Assembly (NCBI RefSeq): GCF_000407485.1
Contig: NZ_ASWD01000002.1
Coordinates: 682,001-746,000, forward strand
Direction: 5' to 3'
From: Enterococcus pallens ATCC BAA-351
GTDB lineage: Bacteria > Bacillota > Bacilli > Lactobacillales > Enterococcaceae
Length of the DNA: 64,000 nucleotides
Shown: positions 34,001-42,993 of the stretch, one piece after another
Layout: each line of letters starts with the position of its first letter
How positions within the stretch are numbered: the stretch's first letter is position 1
The notes under the pieces: generated by a model
What the model saw: only the letters and a program-made list of their open reading frames with translations
What the model was told of the DNA's origin: nothing
The model's database searches: none
Translations under genes and position numbers: made by a program

Positions 34001-35356
34001 TTAACCAAAAATTAATCCAATTGCTAACAGTAAAACCGAGGCTAAACTCAGCCATTTGACATTTCCTTTTACCACATCCAAAATTGGGATCTGGAAACCG
34101 GAAGATAAAGCCTGCATCGTAATGTTTACAAAGCTCATTTGACTGCCTAAGCCGACACCCATCGTCACAAAACCTAAAGCCAACGGTGGGAAGCCTAGTG
34201 AAACTGCGACTGGCAGGACTAACGTCAATACCGAACCTACATAAGCACCTGCTGGAACCCCGATTAATACGCCAGTCAAAATAGCTACTGGTACTACGAT
34301 AAATTCCGGCGCATTTTGTGCAATTCCGGCGATTACCGCAAAGGTTCCTGTTTGAGCGATAACATTAATGAAGGCCAAGAAAATCCCTACTTGGAACAAA
34401 CGCGTTAAAATGTAGGTGGAACCGTCGACCATTGCTTCCACTGATTGATTCATGGTGAAGTCGGTACAAATGAATACCAGTGCTAAGGTTAAAATCATGT
34501 AAACCAATGGCGTGAAGAAGGCAAATCCGATTACATCATTTACCACTGGACCAAAGATTACGGCAAACAACAAGAAAGTTGCCGGTAAAGTTAATTTGAA
34601 CAGTTCTCCATTGGATTTTTTATCAAAAACATCATCCTCTGATTCCTTGAAGCCGACGTTCCGGCGTTTGGTTCCCCAGAAAGCTAAAACAATCGCTAAG
34701 GCAACAAATACTAACCAGTACGGACGCATTACTGAAACGTAATCACCAACACTTACATCTCCCAGCTTGGAAACAATACTTGATTCCAAAGAAGCCGGTG
34801 AAGTGGTAAAAGATACCGCTGCCGCCAAGGACATTCCGGCAATCAGCTCGGGAACAACCCCAACCGCCGCAAAGGCCAAGGGTGCGATAACCATCGCGCT
34901 GCCGCCGCCAATTCCTGACATGTAGGTTGCTGCGGCTAATAACACTACGATAAATGCTGAAACAAATTCGACTTTTCCTTTAGTGCCTCGTTTAGCCAGT
35001 GTTAAGGCTGCCGAGTAGCTGCCTGCTTTAAATACCGCCATCGCTACTGCTGAGTTGATAATGGGAACGGTGATGCTCAACATTGATGGAATGGTCTCCA
35101 ACAGCTGAGCATTGGCATCCATTAGGCTGACGCCGCCGATCAGCATGGCTAGAACCCCGGCTACTAAACCTGCGATAATCATATCGACCTTCATAAACAG
35201 CAAAACCAGCACCAATATTAAGGGAACAATAACTAAAATAGCTTTAAATCCAGTTGGCGCAGTAATGGCATCTAATCCATCCGATGCATAAGCGCTGATT
35301 CCTGATGTCACGCCTACCAGCAACATCAGGAGAAATAACGTAATTTTTCGTTTCAT
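34001..35356 (-). CDS. Putative ion-transporter-superfamily permease (ureide uptake?)
   Basis: A 451-residue membrane protein with about 11-12 hydrophobic helices. It has two similar glycine-rich regions, MSGIGGGSAMVIAPLAFAAVG in the first half and GVPAGAYVGSVLTLVLPVAVS in the second, as expected for the inverted repeats of ion-transporter-superfamily carriers (CitMHS, DcuC and relatives). The N-terminus may be a cleaved signal or first helix. It lies between carbamate kinase and the amidohydrolase genes, each within 30 bases, so it likely imports the substrate of the cluster. Exact family is uncertain. Confidence 0.7.
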   Translation of the reverse strand: MKRKITLFLLMLLVGVTSGISAYASDGLDAITAPTGFKAILVIVPLILVLVLLFMKVDMIIAGLVAGVLAMLIGGVSLMDANAQLLETIPSMLSITVPIINSAVAMAVFKAGSYSAALTLAKRGTKGKVEFVSAFIVVLLAAATYMSGIGGGSAMVIAPLAFAAVGVVPELIAGMSLAAAVSFTTSPASLESSIVSKLGDVSVGDYVSVMRPYWLVFVALAIVLAFWGTKRRNVGFKESEDDVFDKKSNGELFKLTLPATFLLFAVIFGPVVNDVIGFAFFTPLVYMILTLALVFICTDFTMNQSVEAMVDGSTYILTRLFQVGIFLAFINVIAQTGTFAVIAGIAQNAPEFIVVPVAILTGVLIGVPAGAYVGSVLTLVLPVAVSLGFPPLALGFVTMGVGLGSQMSFVNITMQALSSGFQIPILDVVKGNVKWLSLASVLLLAIGLIFG

Positions 35357-35381
35357 GACTAAGCTCCTCTACTTTGTAGTA

Positions 35382-36317
35382 TTAACAAACAATTCTCGTT
35401 CCAAAGCCGGCTACAATATTGCTTAAATTTTCAATGGACGTAATCACGGCTTCGCGTTTTTGACTTTCTTCTACAAAATCAATCGCAGATTCAACCTTTG
35501 GCAGCATGCTGCCTGGCGGGAATTGATTTTCTTTAATGTATTGCTTGGCTTCTTCAATTGTTAATTTTTCCAGCTTCTTTTGATCCGGCTGATTGTAGTT
35601 GATGTAAATATTATCGACACCCGTTAGGATAATCAGTCGATCGGCATTGATCTCTTTGGCTAGATTGTTAGCGGAAAGATCTTTATCAATCACCGCTTCT
35701 GCCCCTTCATAAACACCGTCTTGGTTTTTGATCACGGGAATGCCGCCGCCACCGACACAAACAGTGATAACATCTGCTGCCACCAGTGATAGGATCGCAT
35801 CCTTTTCAACAATCCGTTTAGGCTTAGGAGAGGCAATCACTTTACGATAGCCTCGTCCTGAATCCTCCTGATAAACACCTTCCCCATTGGCCATTTTTTG
35901 CTGCGCTTCCTCTTTGGTGTAAAAAGGCCCGATTGGTTTCGTAGGATTTTGGAAGGAGGGATCTGCGGCATCTACCTCCACTTGGGTAATCACGCTAATG
36001 ACACTTTTTTGGATGCTGCGTTTTTGCAATTCGTTTTGAATCGCCTGTTGAATCCAGTAGCCGATACTGCCTTCTGTCATAGCTACATTGGTGTCCAGCT
36101 TCATCATAGGTGTCTTTTCTGAATCACCGGCCTTTTGCTGGATCAGCAGGTTTCCTACCTGCGGACCATTGCCGTGGCAGATCACCACCTGCTCTCCGAG
36201 TTCAATAAATTCGATAATGTCTGACGCGACCTTGCGTACAACCTCCTTTTGTCCTTCGTCAGTAGGAATTTTATCTAAAATGGCATTTCCGCCTAAAGCA
36301 ATCACATTTAATCCCAT
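35382..36317 (-). CDS. arcC: Carbamate kinase
   Basis: A 311-residue enzyme that converts carbamoyl phosphate and ADP to ATP, ammonia and CO2. The start MGLNVIALGGNAIL, the HGNGPQVGNLLIQQ loop and the GGGGIPV segment are all characteristic. It lies 17 bases upstream of nothing but its permease and directly after the FdrA-AllG fusion gene, with no arginine deiminase or ornithine carbamoyltransferase gene nearby. It should therefore draw carbamoyl phosphate from oxamate-type transcarbamoylation, as AllK does in E. coli. Confidence 0.95.
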   Translation of the reverse strand: MGLNVIALGGNAILDKIPTDEGQKEVVRKVASDIIEFIELGEQVVICHGNGPQVGNLLIQQKAGDSEKTPMMKLDTNVAMTEGSIGYWIQQAIQNELQKRSIQKSVISVITQVEVDAADPSFQNPTKPIGPFYTKEEAQQKMANGEGVYQEDSGRGYRKVIASPKPKRIVEKDAILSLVAADVITVCVGGGGIPVIKNQDGVYEGAEAVIDKDLSANNLAKEINADRLIILTGVDNIYINYNQPDQKKLEKLTIEEAKQYIKENQFPPGSMLPKVESAIDFVEESQKREAVITSIENLSNIVAGFGTRIVC

Positions 36318-36334
36318 GTTTGTCTAATCCTTTC

Positions 36335-39328
36335 TTACTCGACTTCGATGCCTAGCGATGTTGCATAGGCTTCTAAGGCTTTTTCAAAGCAGCTTAATGG
36401 TGCTCTAACTGTTCCTGCACCGACTTGACCAACGCCGGCTTCTTTATTGGCAATACCGGTATTAATAATTGGAGTAATTCCTGTTTCTACAACTTTGCGA
36501 ATATCGATGCCTAGACAGGTCCCTTGGAAATCCCAAGTTGGAATGGTCCAGGTTGGGTTATGTCCAATACTAATCTCGGCCATTTCATTGGAGATAGACA
36601 AGGCATCTTGGAAGCCGCCTGCTCCGACAAAACGAGTGACCCCAGGAGCTGCTACCATCGCCATACCGCCGACTCCGATGGTTTCAGTGATGGCACTGTC
36701 TCCCATATCCGGGTTGCCGTCTTCTTCGGTAAATCCTGTGAAATACAAGCCTTTTGGCAAATTCACCGGAGCAGTGAACCATTCGTCGCCGGTCTCAGCA
36801 ATCCGTACCCCAAAATCAACACCGTTTCTCGTCAAGGTGGTAACTACTGTTCCTTTGGCATTTTTACGCGCCGTATCTACGATGGATTTGCCGGCTGCCA
36901 TCATAATATTCAAGAAGAACTGATCGGTATCTGCCAAGAATTTCATGACATCGAATTTGTCTTGTTCATCGATTTGCAGCGTCACAATATGTGGTGCTAC
37001 TTCCCGTAAAAAGTTCAAGGATGCCGCAAAATTGCGTTGATGGAACTCATCCCCCATCGTAATTGAACGGGCAATCAGAACACTCAAGTTAATTCCGTTG
37101 GCGTTTTGTTTCAATGCTCCTGACAAGGTTGGTCCTAAAACATCCTTCATCCAGTTCAAGCGGTCAATCACTTCCTGTGAAAAGGCCCCAAAACGCAGCA
37201 CTTTACCAATACCTTCATTCATGGTGCAATAGCCAGTTGAGCCGTCCAGGCGATTTTCAACTACAAAGACCGGCATGTTCGCTGAGGTAATCCCTCCCAT
37301 TGGTCCAACTGCATGGACATGATGACAAGGAATAAAGCGAATCTCTCCTGCTTCGACTAAGGCAGTGACTTGATTTTCATCGGTCGCCCAGCCTTCAAAA
37401 ATAGCGGCCCCTACCACTGAGCCCTTCATAGGACCAGTCATGTCTGCCCAAGCAATCGGTGGTCCAGCATGCAGCAAGGTTTTGGTTGCTTCATTCAGCT
37501 CTGGAATCACCGTTTTAGCTGGCACAACATCGGTTAGGAATGGCTGAGCGTTTTTGATTTTTTCCATTACCTGCTGGTTTTCTTCGTTAATTTGATCTTC
37601 GTAATCAGCTAAAGCGTTCAAGATTTTGATCATCTTCTGATTGCCGCCTGCCCGAGGCTTCCAGTTGAATTGCTCCGATTTGCCATCGAAGGCTTGAATC
37701 GATTGGTTAAAGCTTTGCAGACCGACATTAATGATCCGTGGTTTTGTGTTTAATAGTTCCATCACCTTTTCACTTGGTGCAGGCACGGTTACTTTGCTGC
37801 CTTGATAAGCAACCACGACTTTTGGTTCTTCGGTTAGTTCAATTCCTTTTAAGCGCAAAGCCAATTGGACGGCTTTCGCATTGCTTTCGGCAACCAATAC
37901 ACCTTTGGCTTTCAAACGTAAAACGGCATCTTCATAGTTTTGCGGATCTTTATTCGTTCCAACTACCGTAGCGATAAATGTCAGCTCTGGATTAACACCT
38001 TGGGCTTCCTTGATGGCTGGCATTAACGCCCCCACCATGTCTTCATGAGCACCGTAGCCTAGAACAACATCCAACAAGATGACTCCGGTATTTGCATCTG
38101 CTGCGTATTCTTGAATCTTCTTCACTCGAACTTCTGGGTCAATCATAGGATGAGGCTTGCCTTGAGTGTAAATATCATCCCCTAAGTCAATCACATCGTA
38201 GCCAGCTGATTTCAAAATGTAGCCGGCTTCCTTAACTAACCCTGCCAAGCCTAGAGCTTCTGAGATCAGCATGCCGGCTTCAGCTGCCAAGGTTCCTCCT
38301 GAATAAAGGCCTTTGATAACTTTGTCTTCGCCAATTGTTTGCTCAGGTGCCGCAACTGGTTCGAAATAGTTTTCCTTAACGGGTACTTCATTAGCTAAAT
38401 CAACCGCAATCTTAGCTGTTTCCTCTAACGTATGAGCCAAGTAAACCTTGCCTTCATGAGCTGCAGGTTTTTCACCTAGGAAAATTGCTACGACTGGCTT
38501 GGAAATACTTTGCAGCAGCTGCACCACTTCATCCCGCACTTCTTTTGCTGGCGGCTTAGAAATGACACAAATGACATCTGTAGGTTCGTGGTTCTCTAAA
38601 GCCACAATTGCATCCTTCATCGTAATCGCGCCGACCTTGTCACTGAGATCCCGACCGCCGGTACCAATGGCATGAACCACGCCATTTCCTAGACGATCAA
38701 TAATCGTAGTTACTTCTTGAATCCCGGTTCCGGAAGCTCCGACAACCCCGATATTCCCTGGTGACACGACATTGGTGAAGGCAATCGGAATACTAGAGAT
38801 AATCCCCGTTCCGCAGTCTGGCCCCATCATCATCAAGCCTTTTTCATGGGCCAGTTGTTTCAAACGTACTTCGTCTTCTACAGGAATGTTGTCAGTGAAG
38901 GAGAAGACATGCAATCCGTTTTTCAACGCTGTTTCCATTTCAGCTGCTCCATATTCTCCGGGAATACTGAACAACGCCATGTTGGCATCTGGTAATTGCT
39001 CCAAGGCTTCCTGCCAAGTAGTCGACGCCTTTTTTGCTTCGCTAGAGCCTTTAGAAGACAAATCGCTTAAGAAGTTGTCCACCTCTGGCAAGACCTGCTC
39101 CATAATTTCCGGCAATTCGCTGTCAACTACAATCATCAGGTCATTGGGTGAAGCCGCTTTCGCTTCTTCCGTTAATAAACCGGTATTTTCTAAAATATCT
39201 TTATTGGCATTGGTTCCCATCATCAGCTGACTCATGGTAACTGCCTCTAATTCATTGATACGGTTGGTCAATAGCATCAAATTAATGGAATCTTGATAAT
39301 TATTCTTTAAAATAACTGTATTAAGCAT
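36335..39328 (-). CDS. fdrA: Fused FdrA (AllF) - DUF1116 (AllG) oxamate carbamoyltransferase protein
   Basis: A 997-residue protein joining two proteins that are separate in E. coli. Residues 1 to about 512 match FdrA, with a succinyl-CoA-synthetase-like Rossmann domain (NIGVVGASGTGIQEV, 192-206; TGGRDLSDKVG) and a ligase-like second domain (VILLDVVLGYGAHED, 416-430). Residues about 530-997 match DUF1116/YlbE: GPPIAWADMTGPMKG, FIPCHHVHAVGPMGG and the C-terminal GAGTVRAPLSCFEKAL. No stop or frameshift separates them. The E. coli counterparts, with AllH, are oxamate carbamoyltransferase. It is the first gene of the operon, divergent from a PucR regulator. Confidence 0.88.
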   Translation of the reverse strand: MLNTVILKNNYQDSINLMLLTNRINELEAVTMSQLMMGTNANKDILENTGLLTEEAKAASPNDLMIVVDSELPEIMEQVLPEVDNFLSDLSSKGSSEAKKASTTWQEALEQLPDANMALFSIPGEYGAAEMETALKNGLHVFSFTDNIPVEDEVRLKQLAHEKGLMMMGPDCGTGIISSIPIAFTNVVSPGNIGVVGASGTGIQEVTTIIDRLGNGVVHAIGTGGRDLSDKVGAITMKDAIVALENHEPTDVICVISKPPAKEVRDEVVQLLQSISKPVVAIFLGEKPAAHEGKVYLAHTLEETAKIAVDLANEVPVKENYFEPVAAPEQTIGEDKVIKGLYSGGTLAAEAGMLISEALGLAGLVKEAGYILKSAGYDVIDLGDDIYTQGKPHPMIDPEVRVKKIQEYAADANTGVILLDVVLGYGAHEDMVGALMPAIKEAQGVNPELTFIATVVGTNKDPQNYEDAVLRLKAKGVLVAESNAKAVQLALRLKGIELTEEPKVVVAYQGSKVTVPAPSEKVMELLNTKPRIINVGLQSFNQSIQAFDGKSEQFNWKPRAGGNQKMIKILNALADYEDQINEENQQVMEKIKNAQPFLTDVVPAKTVIPELNEATKTLLHAGPPIAWADMTGPMKGSVVGAAIFEGWATDENQVTALVEAGEIRFIPCHHVHAVGPMGGITSANMPVFVVENRLDGSTGYCTMNEGIGKVLRFGAFSQEVIDRLNWMKDVLGPTLSGALKQNANGINLSVLIARSITMGDEFHQRNFAASLNFLREVAPHIVTLQIDEQDKFDVMKFLADTDQFFLNIMMAAGKSIVDTARKNAKGTVVTTLTRNGVDFGVRIAETGDEWFTAPVNLPKGLYFTGFTEEDGNPDMGDSAITETIGVGGMAMVAAPGVTRFVGAGGFQDALSISNEMAEISIGHNPTWTIPTWDFQGTCLGIDIRKVVETGITPIINTGIANKEAGVGQVGAGTVRAPLSCFEKALEAYATSLGIEVE

Positions 39329-39373
39329 TTCATTTATCCTACCTTTCCTCTACACTATTATTCTAAAGATAAA

Positions 39374-39388
39374 AGATTGCGTTTTCAT
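39374..39388 (-). promoter_or_regulatory. cre site (CcpA) in the fdrA / pucR divergent promoter
   Basis: On the reverse strand ATGAAAACGCAATCT matches all fixed positions of the 15-base cre consensus WTGNAANCGNWNNCW. It lies directly beside the -35 of the PucR promoter and about 50 bases upstream of the fdrA start, so CcpA could repress both directions when a preferred sugar is present. Confidence 0.65.
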
Positions 39389-39417
39389 CGGACAATATTC
39401 TAAAAAAGTGCTATACT
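39389..39417 (+). promoter_or_regulatory. Promoter of the PucR-type regulator gene
   Basis: CGGACA (39389-39394) and TATACT (39412-39417) with a 17-base spacer, 33 bases before the ATG. Confidence 0.55.
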
Positions 39418-39449
39418 TTTTATCCATAAAGCGCAAAAAGGAGAATCTC

Positions 39450-41039
39450 ATGAAATTAAAGGAATTGCTGGCCCAGGGAGAATTAAAAACGAGTAAAATT
39501 CTGACTAAGGATATCGGTCTGGAAAACGATGTAGAATCGGCGATGGTCTTAGAAGCCATGGACATTGAAAATTGGAGCAAGAAAAATCAATTGATTCTGA
39601 CTTCCTTTTACGCCTTCAATGGGGTTTCCGAGGAGGAGCTGGAAATCTTCTTCTGTAAGATGCAGCAGATTGGCGTCAGCGGCTTAGTGGTAAAGATGGA
39701 TCGCCTCATCAAAATTATCCCGGAATGGGTAATCGAGCTGTCCTTTAAATATGAGATTCCCTTGATTAAGATTGCCCAGGAGGTCAGCTACGAAAAAATT
39801 CTGTTGACGATTTATGAGCCCCTGCTAAATTACCAAACCCATATTTTACGCACCTATTACGAAGTACGCCAGCGCTTTACTAAGCTGGAGCGCAGCTATC
39901 CTTCTTTAGAACGGATTATGGAAGAGTTCTATCAAGTAATTAATTATCCCTGCAGTTTGAAGCTGATTGATAAGCAGCGGGAGATTCACTTTGGCGAAGT
40001 ACCGAAAAATGACGTGGTACTAAATCGGGAGAGCTTAGCCAGTGGCGAATTTACTAAGAATGACTACACACTGCTGACCCTTTTTTCGCAACACGAAGGC
40101 AAGACGCGCTCGGCTCTGGAGGTAAGCCTATTCAATCCTTACTCCAGCAATTGTCTGCTGCTGGTTTATCTAAACCAGGCAGAGGTGAAGGAAACGGATT
40201 TGATGATTATCGAAAATACGATTGATGTGCTGCAGGAGAAATTCAATACGGAGTACTTATTAAAGAAGGAACGCTATGAACGGCTGAACAACTTAGCGGA
40301 TGCCATCCTGCAAAATACGCCGAAAAATCCGGAGGAACTGGAAAGCCTGTTGAAGGAAGCCGATATGAACCACTATGCGTTCTATCAGGCAATTGCCTTC
40401 CCCACTAAGACACCAGAGGCTCAGCTGATTAAGGATCGGACATTGAATTTATTGAAGTCCTTGAAATCTAAATCGATCTTCTTTGATCACCACAATTACT
40501 CCTTGATCCTGCTGAATTTTGATCAGGAGAAGAGTATTGCTAAGGTCGAGGTGAAGCGTTTGTTGGCAGAGGTGCTGGAATACCATCCTTCGATGACGTT
40601 TGCCTTAAGCAGCTTGAAACGTAAGCATGAACTGAAGGAAATTTTGATGGAATGCTTAGATATTCTGAATTTCAGCGAGGAATTTTATCACGATGATGTA
40701 GTGGAATTAGCCGATATTGGCATCTTCCGACATTTTATTCGCAGCGAACAGCTGGAAGTGATTGATGAACTGGTGCCAGCAAAATTATTGGCTTTGTCGC
40801 AGGAAAACTACGATTTGTTTGAAACCTTCTATCAGTTTCTGCGCAACAAGCGCAATTATAAGCAAACGGCCGAAGCCATGTTCCTGCATTCGAAAACGAT
40901 TCGCTATCGTTTGACCAAGATCGAACAGTTTCTGGCAATTGAGCTGGATGATCCCTTGCAGGTCATGAACCATGAAATTGGTACCTATATTATTAAGATG
41001 AGGAGAAACGCCATTGAAAAAAATCATCACCCTGACTAA
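39450..41039 (+). CDS. PucR-family transcriptional regulator
   Basis: A 529-residue regulator. The N-terminal PucR domain (about 1-120) begins MKLKELLAQGELKTSKILTK, and the C-terminus has the HTH_30 helix-turn-helix (RNYKQTAEAMFLHSKTIRYRLTKIEQFL). PucR in Bacillus controls purine and ureide catabolism, which agrees with the divergent oxamate/carbamate operon. I start at 39450 with AAGGAG six bases upstream. The 3' end overlaps the following hydrolase gene by 26 bases. Confidence 0.92.
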   Translation: MKLKELLAQGELKTSKILTKDIGLENDVESAMVLEAMDIENWSKKNQLILTSFYAFNGVSEEELEIFFCKMQQIGVSGLVVKMDRLIKIIPEWVIELSFKYEIPLIKIAQEVSYEKILLTIYEPLLNYQTHILRTYYEVRQRFTKLERSYPSLERIMEEFYQVINYPCSLKLIDKQREIHFGEVPKNDVVLNRESLASGEFTKNDYTLLTLFSQHEGKTRSALEVSLFNPYSSNCLLLVYLNQAEVKETDLMIIENTIDVLQEKFNTEYLLKKERYERLNNLADAILQNTPKNPEELESLLKEADMNHYAFYQAIAFPTKTPEAQLIKDRTLNLLKSLKSKSIFFDHHNYSLILLNFDQEKSIAKVEVKRLLAEVLEYHPSMTFALSSLKRKHELKEILMECLDILNFSEEFYHDDVVELADIGIFRHFIRSEQLEVIDELVPAKLLALSQENYDLFETFYQFLRNKRNYKQTAEAMFLHSKTIRYRLTKIEQFLAIELDDPLQVMNHEIGTYIIKMRRNAIEKNHHPD

Positions 41040-41808
41040 CGATGCTGCTGTTGCTATATATCCTGCAACTTCCGAAAAGAAAGTCGTGCTTTATTTCCAC
41101 GGCGGCGGCTTGATTTACGGTTCGAAAAACGATTTACCCAGCGAATTAAGCGAGAAATTTTTAGCTAAAGATTACACTGTTCTAGCGGTAGATTACTTGC
41201 TAGCCCCGAATAATACACTGCCGGAAATTGTTGATGCCTTAGAAGAAAGCTTTTATTTATTGAAGGATTCGGTGTTTGGTGATCGGCCCTTTGGCTTTTG
41301 CGGACGTTCGGCTGGCGGGTATTTGATGCTGCTGTTGACGAAGCGTTTGTTGGCTAAGGGAATTTCGCCGGACTTTTTGGTTAATTTCTATGGCTATACT
41401 GATTTGGCGTTTATTCAGCAGGATCGGCAATTGCTACCTATGACGATTGAAAAGGAGCAGCTTGCTGCGGTGGAATTGACGCAACCCGTTTGGGACGATC
41501 CGCTGATGACCCGTTTCTTGCTTTACCATTACGCAGTGCAGCAAAAGCTGCTGCCGGAATACTATGGGGTAGATTCTGATGAGGCATTCTCGGTTACAGA
41601 TGCCGACTTGGCACAATTCCCGCGAACCTTCAGCAGCGCCAGTACTTCCGATAAGGAAATCCCCTTTAGCTATAGTAAGAAAATCGGTCGTTTAATTCCT
41701 GACAGCTGCTTCAAGCCGGTCTATTATTTGGAACATGATTTTCTAAAGGAAGTCCACAAGCCAGAGGTGCAGAAGGTGCTGCAGGCGTTGGAGGATTGGC
41801 TGGAATAG
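41014..41808 (+). CDS. Alpha/beta hydrolase, HSL/carboxylesterase type
   Basis: A 264-residue hydrolase. It has the oxyanion-hole motif FHGGG near residue 29, the nucleophile elbow GRSAGGY near 97, and a C-terminal histidine in YLEHDF, giving a Ser-Asp-His triad as in hormone-sensitive-lipase esterases. Start is TTG at 41014 with GAGGAG eight bases upstream, inside the end of the PucR gene, so the two are translationally coupled. A role in the ureide pathway (for example ester or amide cleavage) is possible but not shown. Confidence 0.82.
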   Translation: MKKIITLTNDAAVAIYPATSEKKVVLYFHGGGLIYGSKNDLPSELSEKFLAKDYTVLAVDYLLAPNNTLPEIVDALEESFYLLKDSVFGDRPFGFCGRSAGGYLMLLLTKRLLAKGISPDFLVNFYGYTDLAFIQQDRQLLPMTIEKEQLAAVELTQPVWDDPLMTRFLLYHYAVQQKLLPEYYGVDSDEAFSVTDADLAQFPRTFSSASTSDKEIPFSYSKKIGRLIPDSCFKPVYYLEHDFLKEVHKPEVQKVLQALEDWLE

Positions 41809-41837
41809 AAAAAACCTCCATCGGCTGGAGGTTTTTT
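41809..41837. terminator. Bidirectional terminator after the hydrolase gene
   Basis: AAAAAACCTCCA-TCGGC-TGGAGGTTTTTT, a symmetric stem with A and T tracts, between two convergent genes. Confidence 0.92.
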
Positions 41838-41841
41838 CGCC

Positions 41842-42072
41842 TTATTCTAGTCCGCCAAACTCAGCTAAAACTTCTGCTAGCGAGACTGTTTCTTTTCCTG
41901 CTTCCAGCCATTGCTTATGAGCAATTTCAGCCAGCTGCTGATCGTAAGCGTCTTCCAATTGTTCCATGGAGTACTGCTTCATTAATTCAGAAAGAGACAG
42001 TCCATAAAATTCTGCCATGTATTGCAGCCATTCTTTTTCGGAATCACTTACTTCGATTGCAATGATTGCCAT
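41842..42072 (-). CDS. Ribbon-helix-helix antitoxin-like protein (RelB/DUF6290 type)
   Basis: A 76-residue protein starting MAIIAIEVSDSEKEWLQYMA, a ribbon-helix-helix strand and helix, with an acidic C-terminal tail as in RelB-like antitoxins. I start at 42072, as the longer frame lacks a ribosome site. No toxin gene (RelE-like) is adjacent on either side, so it is an orphan or acts alone as a small regulator. Confidence 0.7.
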   Translation of the reverse strand: MAIIAIEVSDSEKEWLQYMAEFYGLSLSELMKQYSMEQLEDAYDQQLAEIAHKQWLEAGKETVSLAEVLAEFGGLE

Positions 42073-42125
42073 TTTCCCTGTCCCCTTTTTTTCTTTCACT
42101 CTACCATAAAACATCAAAACATCCC

Positions 42126-42156
42126 AAAAAAACTAGTCAGGCCTTCACCTAACTAG
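42126..42156 (-). terminator. Terminator of the ECF transporter operon
   Basis: Nine-base stem CTAGTTAGG ... CCTGACTAG (one mismatch) followed on the reverse strand by seven T. Confidence 0.85.
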
Positions 42157-42162
42157 CTTTCG

Positions 42163-42993
42163 TTAAAACGGATTATAAAAACGTCCTCCATTGACTCTAA
42201 ACAGCAGCAGGCTGACAGCAAACAGCAACACACTGCTTAGCATCAACAGATAGTCCTTATTCTTAAATGGTTGATCCACATACCAGGTGCGTTTTTTCTT
42301 TTGACCGAAGCGGCGCAGCTCCATCGCGGTACTGATGGTTTCAATCCGATCCAGACTGGAGAAAATCAGCGGCAGCACAATTTGTCCTGTGCCCTTCAAG
42401 CGTTGCGACAGCTTGCCCTTTTTGGACATTTCAAAACCGCGAGCCTGCTGGGCTTGGGAAATACTAAAGAAGTCCTCTTGAATATCTGGAATATAGCGCA
42501 GAGCCAAGGAAACTGCATAGCTGATTTTGTAGCTCAAGCCGATTTTATTCAGACTGGCCGCAAAAGAGCTGGGATTGGTCGTTAATAAAAAGACCAGTGC
42601 CAACGGAATCGTACAAAAATATTTCAGCACTAGGTTAAACAAGTAAAACAGCTGCTCCTGCGTTAAGGTGAAGCGACCGATTCCTTCCAAAATCACATGG
42701 CGGCTGCCATACAAATGAACCCCGTACTCTGGTTCAAAAATATAGACTGCCAGTAAATTTAACACCGAAAAGAAAAAGATAAACTTCATAACAAAGGAGA
42801 TCTGGTGCCATTTAATATTTGCCAGTTTAAACAGGAACAGGGAAAAGACACTGACAATCAGCAAATACCGGGTGTCATAGGTTGTCATACAGGCTACTGA
42901 CACCAGCAGCAGGAATACCAGCTTAGCTGTGGCATTCAAGTGGTGGATCATTGTATTATCGGGATGATACCCTAAGGTTTGATGTTCGTTCAT
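42163..42993 (-). CDS. ecfT: ECF transporter transmembrane subunit (EcfT)
   Basis: A 276-residue membrane coupling subunit. It has about six helices and the conserved cytoplasmic motif QAQQARGF (AxxARG), with which EcfT grips the ATPases. It overlaps the ATPase gene by four bases. With the neighbouring ATPase and UPF0397 S-component it forms a complete ECF-type importer. Confidence 0.92.
   Translation of the reverse strand: MNEHQTLGYHPDNTMIHHLNATAKLVFLLLVSVACMTTYDTRYLLIVSVFSLFLFKLANIKWHQISFVMKFIFFFSVLNLLAVYIFEPEYGVHLYGSRHVILEGIGRFTLTQEQLFYLFNLVLKYFCTIPLALVFLLTTNPSSFAASLNKIGLSYKISYAVSLALRYIPDIQEDFFSISQAQQARGFEMSKKGKLSQRLKGTGQIVLPLIFSSLDRIETISTAMELRRFGQKKKRTWYVDQPFKNKDYLLMLSSVLLFAVSLLLFRVNGGRFYNPF

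Noticed and set aside
36447-39230. Long forward frames opposite the FdrA-AllG fusion gene (152-161 codons)
   Set aside because: They are antisense shadows of a gene with strong domain evidence, without start signals.
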